A stretch of 23,595 bases of DNA from Brooklawnia sp049651565. Lineage in GTDB: Bacteria > Actinomycetota > Actinomycetes > Propionibacteriales > Propionibacteriaceae. Under the pieces are notes generated by a model that saw only the letters and a program-made list of their open reading frames with translations, was not told the DNA's origin and made no database searches. Below are positions 1 to 6,935 of this stretch, in pieces (the first letter of the stretch is position 1; the number at the start of each line of letters is the position of its first letter). Made by a program: the position numbers and the translations under genes. The stretch is taken from positions 1-23,595 of the forward strand of contig NZ_JBASCI010000033.1 in NCBI RefSeq assembly GCF_049651565.1, written 5' to 3'.

Positions 1-1065
1 GTCGAAAAGAGCCTGTCGCAGCTCAACGAACGGATCACCCAGGTCGAGAAGGAACGCAGCCAGCTGGCGGCCAGCCTGCGGGAACAGGTCAGCACCGTGG
101 TGGCCGCCAGCGAGAATCTGCGGCGAGAGACGTATGCACTGTCCACCGCGCTGCGGCGACCGCAGGTGCGGGGCGCCTGGGGTGAGCTGCAGCTGCGGCG
201 AGTGGTCGAGGTCTCCGGCATGCTCGACCACTGTGACTTCTACGAGCAGGCCAGCGACGTCACTTCCGCGGACGCCCGGATCCGGCCCGACCTGAAGGTG
301 ATGCTCGGGGGCGACAAGTTCGTCTACGTCGACTCCAAGGTGCCGTTGGCCGCCTACCTGGACGCGATGGAGGCCGGCTCCGACCCCGACCGCCAGGCGA
401 AGCTGCAGCAGTTCGGCGAGCACGTCAAGGGGCACATCGACAAGCTGTCGGCGAAGGAGTACTGGAAGGTTGATTCGCACTCCCCGGAGTTCGTGGTGCT
501 GTTCATCCCCAACGAGGCCCTGGCCGCCGAAGCACTGACGCAGCGTCCAGACCTGCACGAGTACGCCGCCGGGAGGAACATCATCCTGGCCACCCCGACG
601 ACGTTGATCGGGATGCTGCGGGCGGTCGCCTACGGCTGGAAGCAGGCCGCACTGGCCGACTCGGCGGCCGAGGTCTTCACCCTAGGACGCGAACTCCACG
701 ACCGGCTGAGCACCATGGGCGGCCACTTCAGCAGGCTCGGCCGCTCCCTGCAGTCGTCGGTCAACGCCTACAACGCGACACTTGGCTCGCTGGAGGGCCG
801 GGTGCTGGTCAGCGCCCGCAGGCTGCGCGACCTGCGGGTCACCGACAAGGAGCTGGAACGGCTGAAGGGGGTGGACGAGTCAGCAAAGCTGATGAGCGCC
901 CCGGAGTTGTTGGCCGACGCCGCGGCCGAACCTGACCCCGGGCGCGGCCGCGATCGCGTAATCCGCGGCGAGCTCGACCAGATCGCCCCCCGGCAGCCCG
1001 AGATCGCCGAACTGGTTGACGAAGAGCAGGCACCGCGTCCGGCCGCTTTGCGGCAACTGGGTTGA
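1..1065 (+). CDS. rmuC: DNA recombination protein RmuC, 5'-truncated by the window edge
   Basis: The frame is open from base 1, so the gene begins upstream; 354 codons are present. The first ~40 residues are a charged helix, the end of the coiled coil that precedes the nuclease-like core in this family. The core has family-typical blocks: GAWGELQLRR early, RPDLKVML, YVDSKVPL, then FIPNEAL and ATPTTLIGMLRAVAYGWKQ. RmuC is linked to limiting recombination at inverted repeats and is predicted to be a PD-(D/E)XK-like endonuclease; the VDSK stretch fits that core. A C-terminal tail of ~80 residues is acidic and probably disordered. ispH begins 35 bases after the stop and has its own promoter-like hexamer, so co-transcription is possible but not required. 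The family call is firm; the upstream start is unseen. Confidence 0.93.
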   Translation, partial: VEKSLSQLNERITQVEKERSQLAASLREQVSTVVAASENLRRETYALSTALRRPQVRGAWGELQLRRVVEVSGMLDHCDFYEQASDVTSADARIRPDLKVMLGGDKFVYVDSKVPLAAYLDAMEAGSDPDRQAKLQQFGEHVKGHIDKLSAKEYWKVDSHSPEFVVLFIPNEALAAEALTQRPDLHEYAAGRNIILATPTTLIGMLRAVAYGWKQAALADSAAEVFTLGRELHDRLSTMGGHFSRLGRSLQSSVNAYNATLGSLEGRVLVSARRLRDLRVTDKELERLKGVDESAKLMSAPELLADAAAEPDPGRGRDRVIRGELDQIAPRQPEIAELVDEEQAPRPAALRQLG

Positions 1066-1087
1066 TGGGGCCGCTACCCGGGCCACC

Positions 1088-1093
1088 TAGACT
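1088..1093 (+). promoter_or_regulatory. -10 hexamer TAGACT of ispH (leaderless-type)
   Basis: TAGACT fits TANNNT and ends 7 nt before the ispH ATG at 1101. No Shine-Dalgarno lies between. This spacing predicts transcription starting at or next to the A of the ATG and supports choosing that ATG over the upstream in-frame TTG at 1062. Confidence 0.6.
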
Positions 1094-1100
1094 GGCAGCC

Positions 1101-2084
1101 ATGACCGAACCAGACCAGCAGGTGTCCAACGGCAAGCGTGTCGTGGTGGCCGCCCCGCGCGGCTATTGCGCCGGTGTCGACCGGGCCGTGGTGACCGTGG
1201 AGAAGGCGCTGGAACGCTACGGCGCCCCGGTCTACGTGCGCAAACAGATCGTGCACAACAAGCACGTTGTCGAAGAACTGGAGGCCCGGGGGGCCATCTT
1301 CGTCGAGGAGCTTGACGAGGTGCCGGACGACGCGCTGGTCATCTTCTCCGCGCACGGCATCTCACCGGCAGTGCGCGCCGAGGCGAAGACCCGTGGCCTG
1401 CGCACCATCGACGCCACCTGCCCGTTGGTGACGAAGGTGCACAACGAGGCCAAGCGGTTCGCCGCCCAGGGCCTGCCGATCCTGCTGATCGGGCACGACG
1501 GCCACGAAGAGGTCGAGGGCACCAGCGGTGAGGCCCCCGACCGGATCACCCTGATCGAGCACCCCGACGACGTCGACAACGTCGAACTGCCCACCGACCA
1601 GCCGGTGGCCTGGCTGTCCCAGACCACCCTGAGCGTCGACGAGACCGCCATGACCGTGGAGCGGTTGCGGGAACGGTTCCCGAAGCTGGTCGACCCGCCG
1701 TCCGACGACATCTGCTACGCCACCCAGAACCGGCAGGATGCGGTGAAGCAGATCGCCGCCCACTCCGACCTGATGATCGTGGTCGGTTCGCAGAACTCGT
1801 CCAACTCGGTGCGCCTGGTCGAGGTGGCGCTGGATGCCGGGGCGAAGGCAGCCCACCGCGTCGACAACGCGTCGGAGCTTGATCCGGCCTGGTTCACCGG
1901 CGTCACCGACATCGGGGTCACCTCGGGCGCCTCGGTGCCGGAGTCGCTGGTCGACGGCGTACTGCAGCGCCTGGTCGAGTTCGGGTACCCGCCGGCGGTC
2001 GAGGAACGGCTGGTAGAGGAATCGCTCACCTTCTCGCTGCCGCCGCAGCTGCGGCCACATGACAGTCGAAGCCGGCAGCGTTGA
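1101..2084 (+). CDS. ispH: 4-hydroxy-3-methylbut-2-enyl diphosphate reductase (IspH/LytB)
   Basis: Last enzyme of the MEP pathway: it reduces HMBPP to IPP and DMAPP using a [4Fe-4S] cluster. The 327-residue product has the usual length. The three cluster cysteines are C23 (GYCAGV), C107 (DATCPLV) and C205 (ICYATQNRQ). The substrate-pocket residues H52, H85, H135 and E137 (GHDGHEEVEG) and T176 (SQTTLS) are also present. The ATG at 1101 is chosen because the conserved sequence begins ~12 residues later and a TAGACT hexamer sits 7 nt upstream. The stop overlaps the next start by one base (TGATG), so xseA is probably translated by coupling. Two IspH paralogues exist in some actinomycetes; I cannot tell whether this is the only one here. 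Confidence 0.96.
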   Translation: MTEPDQQVSNGKRVVVAAPRGYCAGVDRAVVTVEKALERYGAPVYVRKQIVHNKHVVEELEARGAIFVEELDEVPDDALVIFSAHGISPAVRAEAKTRGLRTIDATCPLVTKVHNEAKRFAAQGLPILLIGHDGHEEVEGTSGEAPDRITLIEHPDDVDNVELPTDQPVAWLSQTTLSVDETAMTVERLRERFPKLVDPPSDDICYATQNRQDAVKQIAAHSDLMIVVGSQNSSNSVRLVEVALDAGAKAAHRVDNASELDPAWFTGVTDIGVTSGASVPESLVDGVLQRLVEFGYPPAVEERLVEESLTFSLPPQLRPHDSRSRQR

Positions 2085-3316
2085 TGGCTGCTGGCCCCCC
2101 AAGTACGGCACGGAACTCCGCCGAGAACCCGCAGCCCCTCGGCGCCGTCATCGGACAGGTCAAGGGCTGGATCGAGCGCTGCGGCTGGATCTGGGTGCAG
2201 GGCCAGGTGATCGAGCTGCGCCGCCGCGCCGCTCCCACCCAGTTCCTGACCCTGCGCGACTCCCGCAGTGACAACTCCGCCCGCATCACCTGCAGTTCGG
2301 TGGTGCTGGACGCCGCCGGACCGCTCACCGAGGGCATGACCGTGGTGGCCTGCATCACTCCGCGGCTGTGGTCGAAGGACGCCAGCCTGTCCTTCGAGTG
2401 CGCCGAGCTGCGGATCGCCGGTGAGGGCCGGCTGCTCGTCCAACTCGAGCAACTGAAGCGCAAGCTGCAGGCCGAGGGCCTGTTCGACCCGGTACGCAAG
2501 AAGCGGCTGCCGTTCCTGCCCCGGGTGATCGGGTTGATCACCGGTGCGGGCAGCGCCGCCGAACGGGACGTCTGCGAGAACATCCGGCGCCGCTGGCCGG
2601 CCGCCCGGCTGCGGACGCGGCACGCCCTGGTGCAGGGGCCGGACGCCGCCGCCGACGTGATGCGCGGGCTGGCCGAGCTGGACGCCGACCCGGAGGTGGA
2701 CGTCATCATCGTCGCCCGTGGCGGTGGCTCGCTGGAGGACCTGCTGCCGTTCAGCGACGAAGGGCTGGTCCGCGCGGTTGCGGCGAGCGGCACCCCGGTG
2801 GTCAGCGCGATCGGCCACGAGCCGGACAGCCCGATCGTCGATCTGGTCGCCGACCTACGGGCGTCCACCCCAACCGATGCCGCCAAGCACGTCGTCCCCG
2901 ACGCTCGAGAGCAGGCCGAACAGGTTCGCAGCCTGGTTGGGCGGCTGCGGCAGTGCATCATCAGCCGGCTCACCGGCGAGCAGCAGTCCCTCGACCTGCT
3001 GCGGTCCCGGCCGGTGCTGCGCGACCCGACCGGCGGGTTCGTCGCCCACCAGGAATGGTTGGACGGCGCCCGGGGACGGCTGGAACGGGCGATCGACCGG
3101 CGGCTGGCGGACGAGCAGACCGCCATCGCGCATGCGTTGCGATCGGTGCGCACGATGTCGCCCAAGGCCACTCTCGAACGCGGCTACGCCGTCGTGGCGG
3201 ACGCCGAGGGCAACTCGGTCACCTCGGTCGCCGACGTGGATGCCGGTGACCAGTTGTTGCTGTACCTGTCGGACGGGCAGGTCGTCGTCGAGGTCGACTA
3301 CCAGGAGGCAAGATGA
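2084..3316 (+). CDS. xseA: Exodeoxyribonuclease VII large subunit
   Basis: Large subunit of ExoVII, which degrades single-stranded DNA to oligonucleotides in both directions. The protein is 410 residues. An N-terminal OB-fold spans roughly residues 15-110 (IWVQGQVIEL, FLTLRD). The catalytic domain follows, with GLITGAGSAAERD, the signature VARGGGSLEDLLPF, and GHEPDSPIVDLVADLRASTPTDAA. The last block usually reads GHETDF; here it is GHEPDS, a mild departure. A helical C-terminal half for binding XseB and the short beta tail (LERGYAVV) are present. The ATG overlaps the ispH TGA by one base, and the 3' end overlaps xseB by ATGA, so the three genes form one operon. No separate promoter is evident. 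Confidence 0.95.
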   Translation: MAAGPPSTARNSAENPQPLGAVIGQVKGWIERCGWIWVQGQVIELRRRAAPTQFLTLRDSRSDNSARITCSSVVLDAAGPLTEGMTVVACITPRLWSKDASLSFECAELRIAGEGRLLVQLEQLKRKLQAEGLFDPVRKKRLPFLPRVIGLITGAGSAAERDVCENIRRRWPAARLRTRHALVQGPDAAADVMRGLAELDADPEVDVIIVARGGGSLEDLLPFSDEGLVRAVAASGTPVVSAIGHEPDSPIVDLVADLRASTPTDAAKHVVPDAREQAEQVRSLVGRLRQCIISRLTGEQQSLDLLRSRPVLRDPTGGFVAHQEWLDGARGRLERAIDRRLADEQTAIAHALRSVRTMSPKATLERGYAVVADAEGNSVTSVADVDAGDQLLLYLSDGQVVVEVDYQEAR

Positions 3317-3522
3317 GCTCACCCGAACCCGAGATCGGCTACGAACAGGCCCGCCAGCAGTTGCAGGAAGTGGTCACCCGGCTGGAGTCCGGCGGCGTCC
3401 CGCTGGCGGAGTCGATGCAGCTGTGGGAGCGTGGCGAGAAGCTCGCCGCGATCTGCCAGCAGTGGCTGGACGGTGCGAAGGCGAAGGTCGAGACCGCCCG
3501 GCAGGCCGCCCAACCCCGGTAG
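3313..3522 (+). CDS. xseB: Exodeoxyribonuclease VII small subunit
   Basis: A 69-residue helical protein matching the small-subunit family: IGYEQARQQLQEVVTRLESGGVPLAESMQLWERGEKL followed by a basic tail. Several copies of this subunit wrap each XseA chain in ExoVII. Its ATG overlaps the xseA stop as ATGA, giving translational coupling. It ends 31 bases before the end of the convergent GMP synthetase gene. I see only a weak CCCGG/CCGGG stem there and no T-tract, so no confident terminator. Confidence 0.93.
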   Translation: MSSPEPEIGYEQARQQLQEVVTRLESGGVPLAESMQLWERGEKLAAICQQWLDGAKAKVETARQAAQPR

Positions 3523-3553
3523 CGGCCGCGCCGGGCGGAGGGGACGGGCGAAC

Positions 3554-4537
3554 CTACTCCCACTCGATGGTGCCGGGCGGCTTGGGGGTCGTGTCGTACA
3601 TCACCCGGGTCACCCCGGCCACCTCATTGATGATCCGCAGCGTGATCCGCTTCAGCAGGTCGTAGGGGAGCTCGGCGACGTCGGCTGTCATCGCGTCCAC
3701 GCTGTTCACCGCCCGCAGGACGATCGCGTGGCCGTAGGTGCGGGCGCCGTCCACCACACCCACCGCGCGTCCGCCCGGGCAGACGGTGAAGTACTGCCAG
3801 ATCTGCTGGGAGAGGCCGGCCTGCGCGATCTCGTCGCGGAAGATCGCGTCGGATTCCCGCACCATCCGGACGGTGTCGCGGGTCAGTTCGCCGACCACCC
3901 GCACCCCGAGCCCGGGGCCGGGGAACGGCTGGCGCCAGACCATCCGGTGCGGCAGGCCGAGCAGTTCGCCGGCCACCCGGACCTCGTCCTTGAACAGGTA
4001 CTTCACTGGCTCGACCAGCTCGAAGTCGAAGTCGTCGGGCAGCCCACCGACGTTGTGGTGTGATTTCACCACACCGTTGTCGGAGCTGGACTCCAGGATG
4101 TCGGGGTAGATGGTGCCCTGCACCAGGTAATCGATCCGGCCAAGCCTGGCGGCCTCATCCTCGAAGACCCGGATGAACTCCTCGCCGATGATCTTGCGCT
4201 TGGCCTCCGGGTCGGCGACGCCGGCCAGCCTTTCGAAGAAACGGTCCTGCGCGTCCACCATGATCAGGTGCATGCCGAAGTGATTGCCGAACAGGTCGCG
4301 CACCATCTCGGGCTCACCTTCCCGCATCAGGCCGTGGTCGACGAAGATGCAGCTGAGCTGGTCGCCGACCGCCCTGTGCACAATGGCCGCGCACACCGAG
4401 CTGTCCACCCCACCCGACAGTGCGCAGAGAACCCGCTTGTCACCGACCTGCTGACGGACCTGTTCGACCATCACGTCGATGTACTGCTCGATCGCGCCCT
4501 CGAACCCGGTCCGGCTGGTCAGTGACTGTCGCTCCAT
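3554..4537 (-). CDS. guaA: GMP synthetase ATP-pyrophosphatase subunit, without the glutaminase domain
   Basis: Adenylates XMP and aminates it to GMP. The 327-residue protein covers only the synthetase half of the usual ~520-residue GuaA. It has the PP-loop SGGVDSS (41-47), GTIYPDILES (141-150), KSHHNVGGLP (158-167), PFPGPGLGVRV (204-214) and the C-terminal substrate-binding end KPPGTIEWE (319-327). The N-terminal class-I glutamine amidotransferase is absent, and phoH2 ends 29 bases upstream, so there is no room for it. It must use free ammonia or a separately encoded glutaminase, as in two-subunit archaeal enzymes. ATG 4537 is preferred over TTG 4546, because a TAGCAT -10 overlaps the latter. 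The synthetase identity is certain; how nitrogen is supplied is inferred. Confidence 0.93.
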   Translation of the reverse strand: MERQSLTSRTGFEGAIEQYIDVMVEQVRQQVGDKRVLCALSGGVDSSVCAAIVHRAVGDQLSCIFVDHGLMREGEPEMVRDLFGNHFGMHLIMVDAQDRFFERLAGVADPEAKRKIIGEEFIRVFEDEAARLGRIDYLVQGTIYPDILESSSDNGVVKSHHNVGGLPDDFDFELVEPVKYLFKDEVRVAGELLGLPHRMVWRQPFPGPGLGVRVVGELTRDTVRMVRESDAIFRDEIAQAGLSQQIWQYFTVCPGGRAVGVVDGARTYGHAIVLRAVNSVDAMTADVAELPYDLLKRITLRIINEVAGVTRVMYDTTPKPPGTIEWE

Positions 4538-4545
4538 GACCGCCA

Positions 4546-4551
4546 ATGCTA
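4546..4551 (-). promoter_or_regulatory. -10 hexamer TAGCAT of the GMP synthetase gene
   Basis: Reading leftwards, TAGCAT ends 8 nt before the ATG at 4537 and lies in the 29-base gap after phoH2. It suggests independent leaderless transcription in addition to any read-through from phoH2. A TTGTAG about 15 bp further upstream is a possible -35. Confidence 0.5.
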
Positions 4552-4566
4552 GGGCACCGATCTGGG

Positions 4567-5931
4567 CTACAACTCCTCGAGCATCTCGGTGACCAGCGCT
4601 GCGATCGGAGACCTCTCCGATCTGGTCAGGGTGACGTGCGCGAACAGCGGGTTGCCCTTCAGCTTCTCCACCACCGCCGCGACCCCGTCGTGGCGTCCGA
4701 CCCGCAAATTGTCCCGTTGGGCGATGTCGTGGGTGAGCACCACCCGGGAGTTCTGGCCGATCCGACTCAGCACGGTCAGCAGGACGTTGCGTTCCAGTGA
4801 CTGAGCCTCATCCACGATAACGAACGCGTCGTGCAGCGAGCGGCCACGGATGTGGGTCAACGGCAGCACCTCGAGCATCTCGCGCTGCTCGAGCTCATCG
4901 ATGACGTATCTGCTGGTCACCGAGCTGAGGGTGTCGTGCACCGCCTGTCCCCACGGAGTCATCTTCTCGCCCTCGCTGCCCGGGAGGAACCCGAGGTCCT
5001 GCCCGCCGACCGCGAACAGTGGCCGGAAGACCATCACCTTGGCGAACTGGTGGCGTTCCATCACCAGCTCCAGACCCGCGCACAACGCCATCGCCGACTT
5101 GCCGGTGCCGGCCCGGCCGCCGAGGCTGACGATGCCGACCGATGGGTCGAGCAGCAGGTCGAGCGCGACGCGTTGCTCGGCGCTGCGGCCGTGCACTCCG
5201 AACGCCTCCAGATCGGTGCGGATCGCCTTGATGCGTCCGTCGGGCATCCGCCGGCCCAGCGCCGCACTGCTGGGTGAGCGCAGCACGACACCGGAGTTGA
5301 CCACCAGTTCCGCGGCCTGTGGGATGGTCACCGATCCGGACTGGAAGATCTGGTCGACCACCGCCGATTCGACCTCGATGGTGGCCATCCCGGTCCAACC
5401 GGAGTCCTGGACCTGCTCGTTGCGGTACTCCTGGGCCTCCAAGCCCATCGCGGCCGCCTTCACCCGCATCGGCAGGTCCTTGCTCACCAGCACCACGTTA
5501 TGGCCCTCGTGGGCGTAGTTCAGCGCAACCGCGAGGATGCGGGTGTCGTTGTCACCCAGCCGGAACCCGTTCGGCAGCCGGTCAAGGTCGGTGTGGTTCA
5601 GCTCGACGTGCAGGCGACCGCCCTCGGAGTTGACCCGGATGGGCTGGTCGAGCCGGCCATGGGTTTGCCGCAGGTCGTCCAGCAGTCGCAGTGCCGACCG
5701 GGCGAAGTAGCCGAGTTCGGGATGGTGCCGCTTGGCCTCCAGCTCGGTGATCACCACGATGGGCAGGATCACGTCGTGCTCGGCGAAGCGCAAGAAGGCC
5801 CGGGGATCGCTCAACAGCACCGAGGTGTCCACCACGAAGGTGGTGGAGGCTTGGGTGGGGTTGGCGTTCGGCCCTGCACTCGGCTGGACTTCGACCTGGC
5901 CCAGGGCCAGTACATCGATTCCTCGCTCCAT
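4567..5931 (-). CDS. phoH2: PhoH2-type PIN-domain ribonuclease/PhoH ATPase
   Basis: A two-domain protein of 454 residues. The N-terminal PIN RNase domain (about 30-165) has its acidic residues in VVDTSVLLSD (D35), ITELE (E63), LGDND (D127, D129) and SKD (D152). The PhoH ATPase domain (about 245-454) has Walker A GRAGTGKS (272-279), Walker B VIVDEAQS (371-378) and a THDIAQRDN sensor-like block. Mycobacterial PhoH2 has been described as an RNA helicase with ribonuclease activity; both active sites look intact here. In mycobacteria a small antitoxin-like gene (phoAT) is reported to precede phoH2, but I find no equivalent here. The ATG at 5931 is 6 nt from a TAGCGT -10. The gene lies between hemolysin III and the GMP synthetase on the same strand. 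Confidence 0.94.
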   Translation of the reverse strand: MERGIDVLALGQVEVQPSAGPNANPTQASTTFVVDTSVLLSDPRAFLRFAEHDVILPIVVITELEAKRHHPELGYFARSALRLLDDLRQTHGRLDQPIRVNSEGGRLHVELNHTDLDRLPNGFRLGDNDTRILAVALNYAHEGHNVVLVSKDLPMRVKAAAMGLEAQEYRNEQVQDSGWTGMATIEVESAVVDQIFQSGSVTIPQAAELVVNSGVVLRSPSSAALGRRMPDGRIKAIRTDLEAFGVHGRSAEQRVALDLLLDPSVGIVSLGGRAGTGKSAMALCAGLELVMERHQFAKVMVFRPLFAVGGQDLGFLPGSEGEKMTPWGQAVHDTLSSVTSRYVIDELEQREMLEVLPLTHIRGRSLHDAFVIVDEAQSLERNVLLTVLSRIGQNSRVVLTHDIAQRDNLRVGRHDGVAAVVEKLKGNPLFAHVTLTRSERSPIAALVTEMLEEL

Positions 5932-5937
5932 GCCATG

Positions 5938-5943
5938 ACGCTA
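5938..5943 (-). promoter_or_regulatory. -10 hexamer TAGCGT of phoH2
   Basis: TAGCGT ends 6 nt before the phoH2 ATG. Immediately upstream is a 30-bp dyad (5947-5976) that would cover the spacer and -35 region, a position suited to repression. Confidence 0.5.
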
Positions 5944-5946
5944 GAC

Positions 5947-5976
5947 GTCCCGCCTGACGGATCCGGTAGGCGGGAC
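5947..5976. promoter_or_regulatory. 30-bp near-perfect dyad, candidate operator of phoH2
   Basis: Outer arms GTCCCGCCT (5947-5955) and AGGCGGGAC (5968-5976) are exact reverse complements. The centre contains a GGATCC palindrome on the same axis of symmetry (between 5961 and 5962). Thirteen of fifteen symmetric positions pair. It begins 3 bp upstream of the phoH2 -10, so it overlays the -35 region. It could instead act as a hairpin terminating hemolysin III transcripts, but no T-tract follows on that strand. Confidence 0.5.
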
Positions 5977-6020
5977 CGTGTGTTGGCCAAGTGTTCACTG
6001 CCGCTTTGCTGCCGGGCCGG

Positions 6021-6049
6021 CTGAGCCCCGCGCTGCTGCTGCGGCTCAG
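6021..6049 (-). terminator. Possible hairpin at the hemolysin III stop codon
   Basis: CTGAGCC (6021-6027) pairs with GGCTCAG (6043-6049), a 7-bp GC-rich stem with a 15-nt loop. The arm includes the TGA stop. There is no T-tract, so it is at best an actinobacterial-type terminator or a chance stem. Confidence 0.25.
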
Positions 6050-6807
6050 GTGACAGCGAACATGATCGCCACCCAGTGGCACAGCGCGCCGAGGATCGTC
6101 CCGGCGTGGAAGACCTCGTGGAAGCCGAACCACTCAGGGCTTGGGTTGGGGCGCTTCAGGGCGTAGACCACCGCACCCAGCGAGTAGAACAGCCCGCCGA
6201 CGATCAGCAGCACCACGACGACCGGGCCGCCGGTCGTCCAGAAGCTGGGCAGCCAGAACAGCGCCACCCAACCCATCGCGATGTACAGCGCGACGTACAA
6301 CCAGCGGGGCGCGCCCAGCCACAGCGTCCGGAACAGTACCTCGGCCAGTGCACAACCCCAGATGACCGCCAGCAGCACCACCCTGGAGGTGCCGTCCAGC
6401 AACGCCAGCGCCAACGGCGTGTAGGTCCCGGCGATGAAGATCGCAATGTTCGAGTGGTCGATGCGACGCAGCAGCTGCGCCACCCGCTCGGTCCAGGTGC
6501 CGCGGTGGTAGATCGCGGAGTGGCCGAACAGCATCAGCGCGGTGAGCGTCCAGACCGCACAGCCGATCCGCAACAGCACGGTGTCGGCGACGACGATGGC
6601 AGCCAGGCCGGCAACCAGCATTATCGGGGTGCCGATCAGGTGCAGCATTCCCCGTAGCCGCGGCTTGGCAGCGGCCCCCGTGGCCGATGCAGGCGGAATG
6701 GCTGCTCCGGGCGGTGAGTGAGTGGTAGTGTCGCCGCGCCGGCGGGACGATGCTGGTTCGTCGCGTCCGGGAGCCGGGGTGGCCGTCCCACACGAGTCCG
6801 AGTTCAT
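6046..6807 (-). CDS. Hemolysin III / TrhA-family (PAQR) membrane protein
   Basis: A 253-residue integral membrane protein with about seven hydrophobic segments after a ~50-residue polar N-terminus. The family histidines and aspartate are in FGHSAIYHRG (H96, H101), RIDHSNIAIFIAGTYTP (D117, H118) and FHEVFHAGTILGALCH (H230, H234, H244), the likely metal site of PAQR-like proteins. Family members have been called hemolysin III, and TrhA in E. coli is linked to membrane energetics; haemolysis is not implied here. The unusually long Ser/Thr/Pro-rich N-terminal tail is an oddity. The start is supported by a TAGCTT hexamer 6 nt upstream of the ATG at 6807. The divergent partner is a Z-prenyl synthase, a pairing I recall from Mycobacterium (Rv1085c/Rv1086). 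Confidence 0.88.
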   Translation of the reverse strand: MNSDSCGTATPAPGRDEPASSRRRGDTTTHSPPGAAIPPASATGAAAKPRLRGMLHLIGTPIMLVAGLAAIVVADTVLLRIGCAVWTLTALMLFGHSAIYHRGTWTERVAQLLRRIDHSNIAIFIAGTYTPLALALLDGTSRVVLLAVIWGCALAEVLFRTLWLGAPRWLYVALYIAMGWVALFWLPSFWTTGGPVVVVLLIVGGLFYSLGAVVYALKRPNPSPEWFGFHEVFHAGTILGALCHWVAIMFAVT

Positions 6808-6813
6808 GGATCC

Positions 6814-6819
6814 AAGCTA
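6814..6819 (-). promoter_or_regulatory. -10 hexamer TAGCTT of the hemolysin III gene
   Basis: TAGCTT ends 6 nt before ATG 6807, with no Shine-Dalgarno. It lies in the 128-bp divergent region shared with the prenyl synthase. Confidence 0.5.
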
Positions 6820-6922
6820 ACCCGGCGCCACCAACTCGCCATCGGGTTGCGGAGTCGGCCCAGCAGGTGGCAGGACCACCCGGGGCTTGCGGTCGGTTCG
6901 CGTCGCCCGGCGGCTCGGTCGC

Positions 6923-6928
6923 TACGCT
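6923..6928 (+). promoter_or_regulatory. -10 hexamer TACGCT of the prenyl synthase gene
   Basis: TACGCT ends 7 nt before ATG 6936. This marks that ATG as the start and rules out the long upstream in-frame extension, which would overlap the hemolysin III gene. Confidence 0.55.
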
Positions 6929-6935
6929 TCGCCAC

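Noticed and set aside
3554..4566. Idea that the GMP synthetase is a frameshifted full-length guaA
   Set aside because: The region upstream on the same strand is the intact C-terminus of PhoH2, so no glutaminase coding sequence exists there in any frame.
6750..6935. Longer start for the prenyl synthase overlapping hemolysin III
   Set aside because: The extension lacks family similarity and a -10 hexamer lies 7 nt before ATG 6936.
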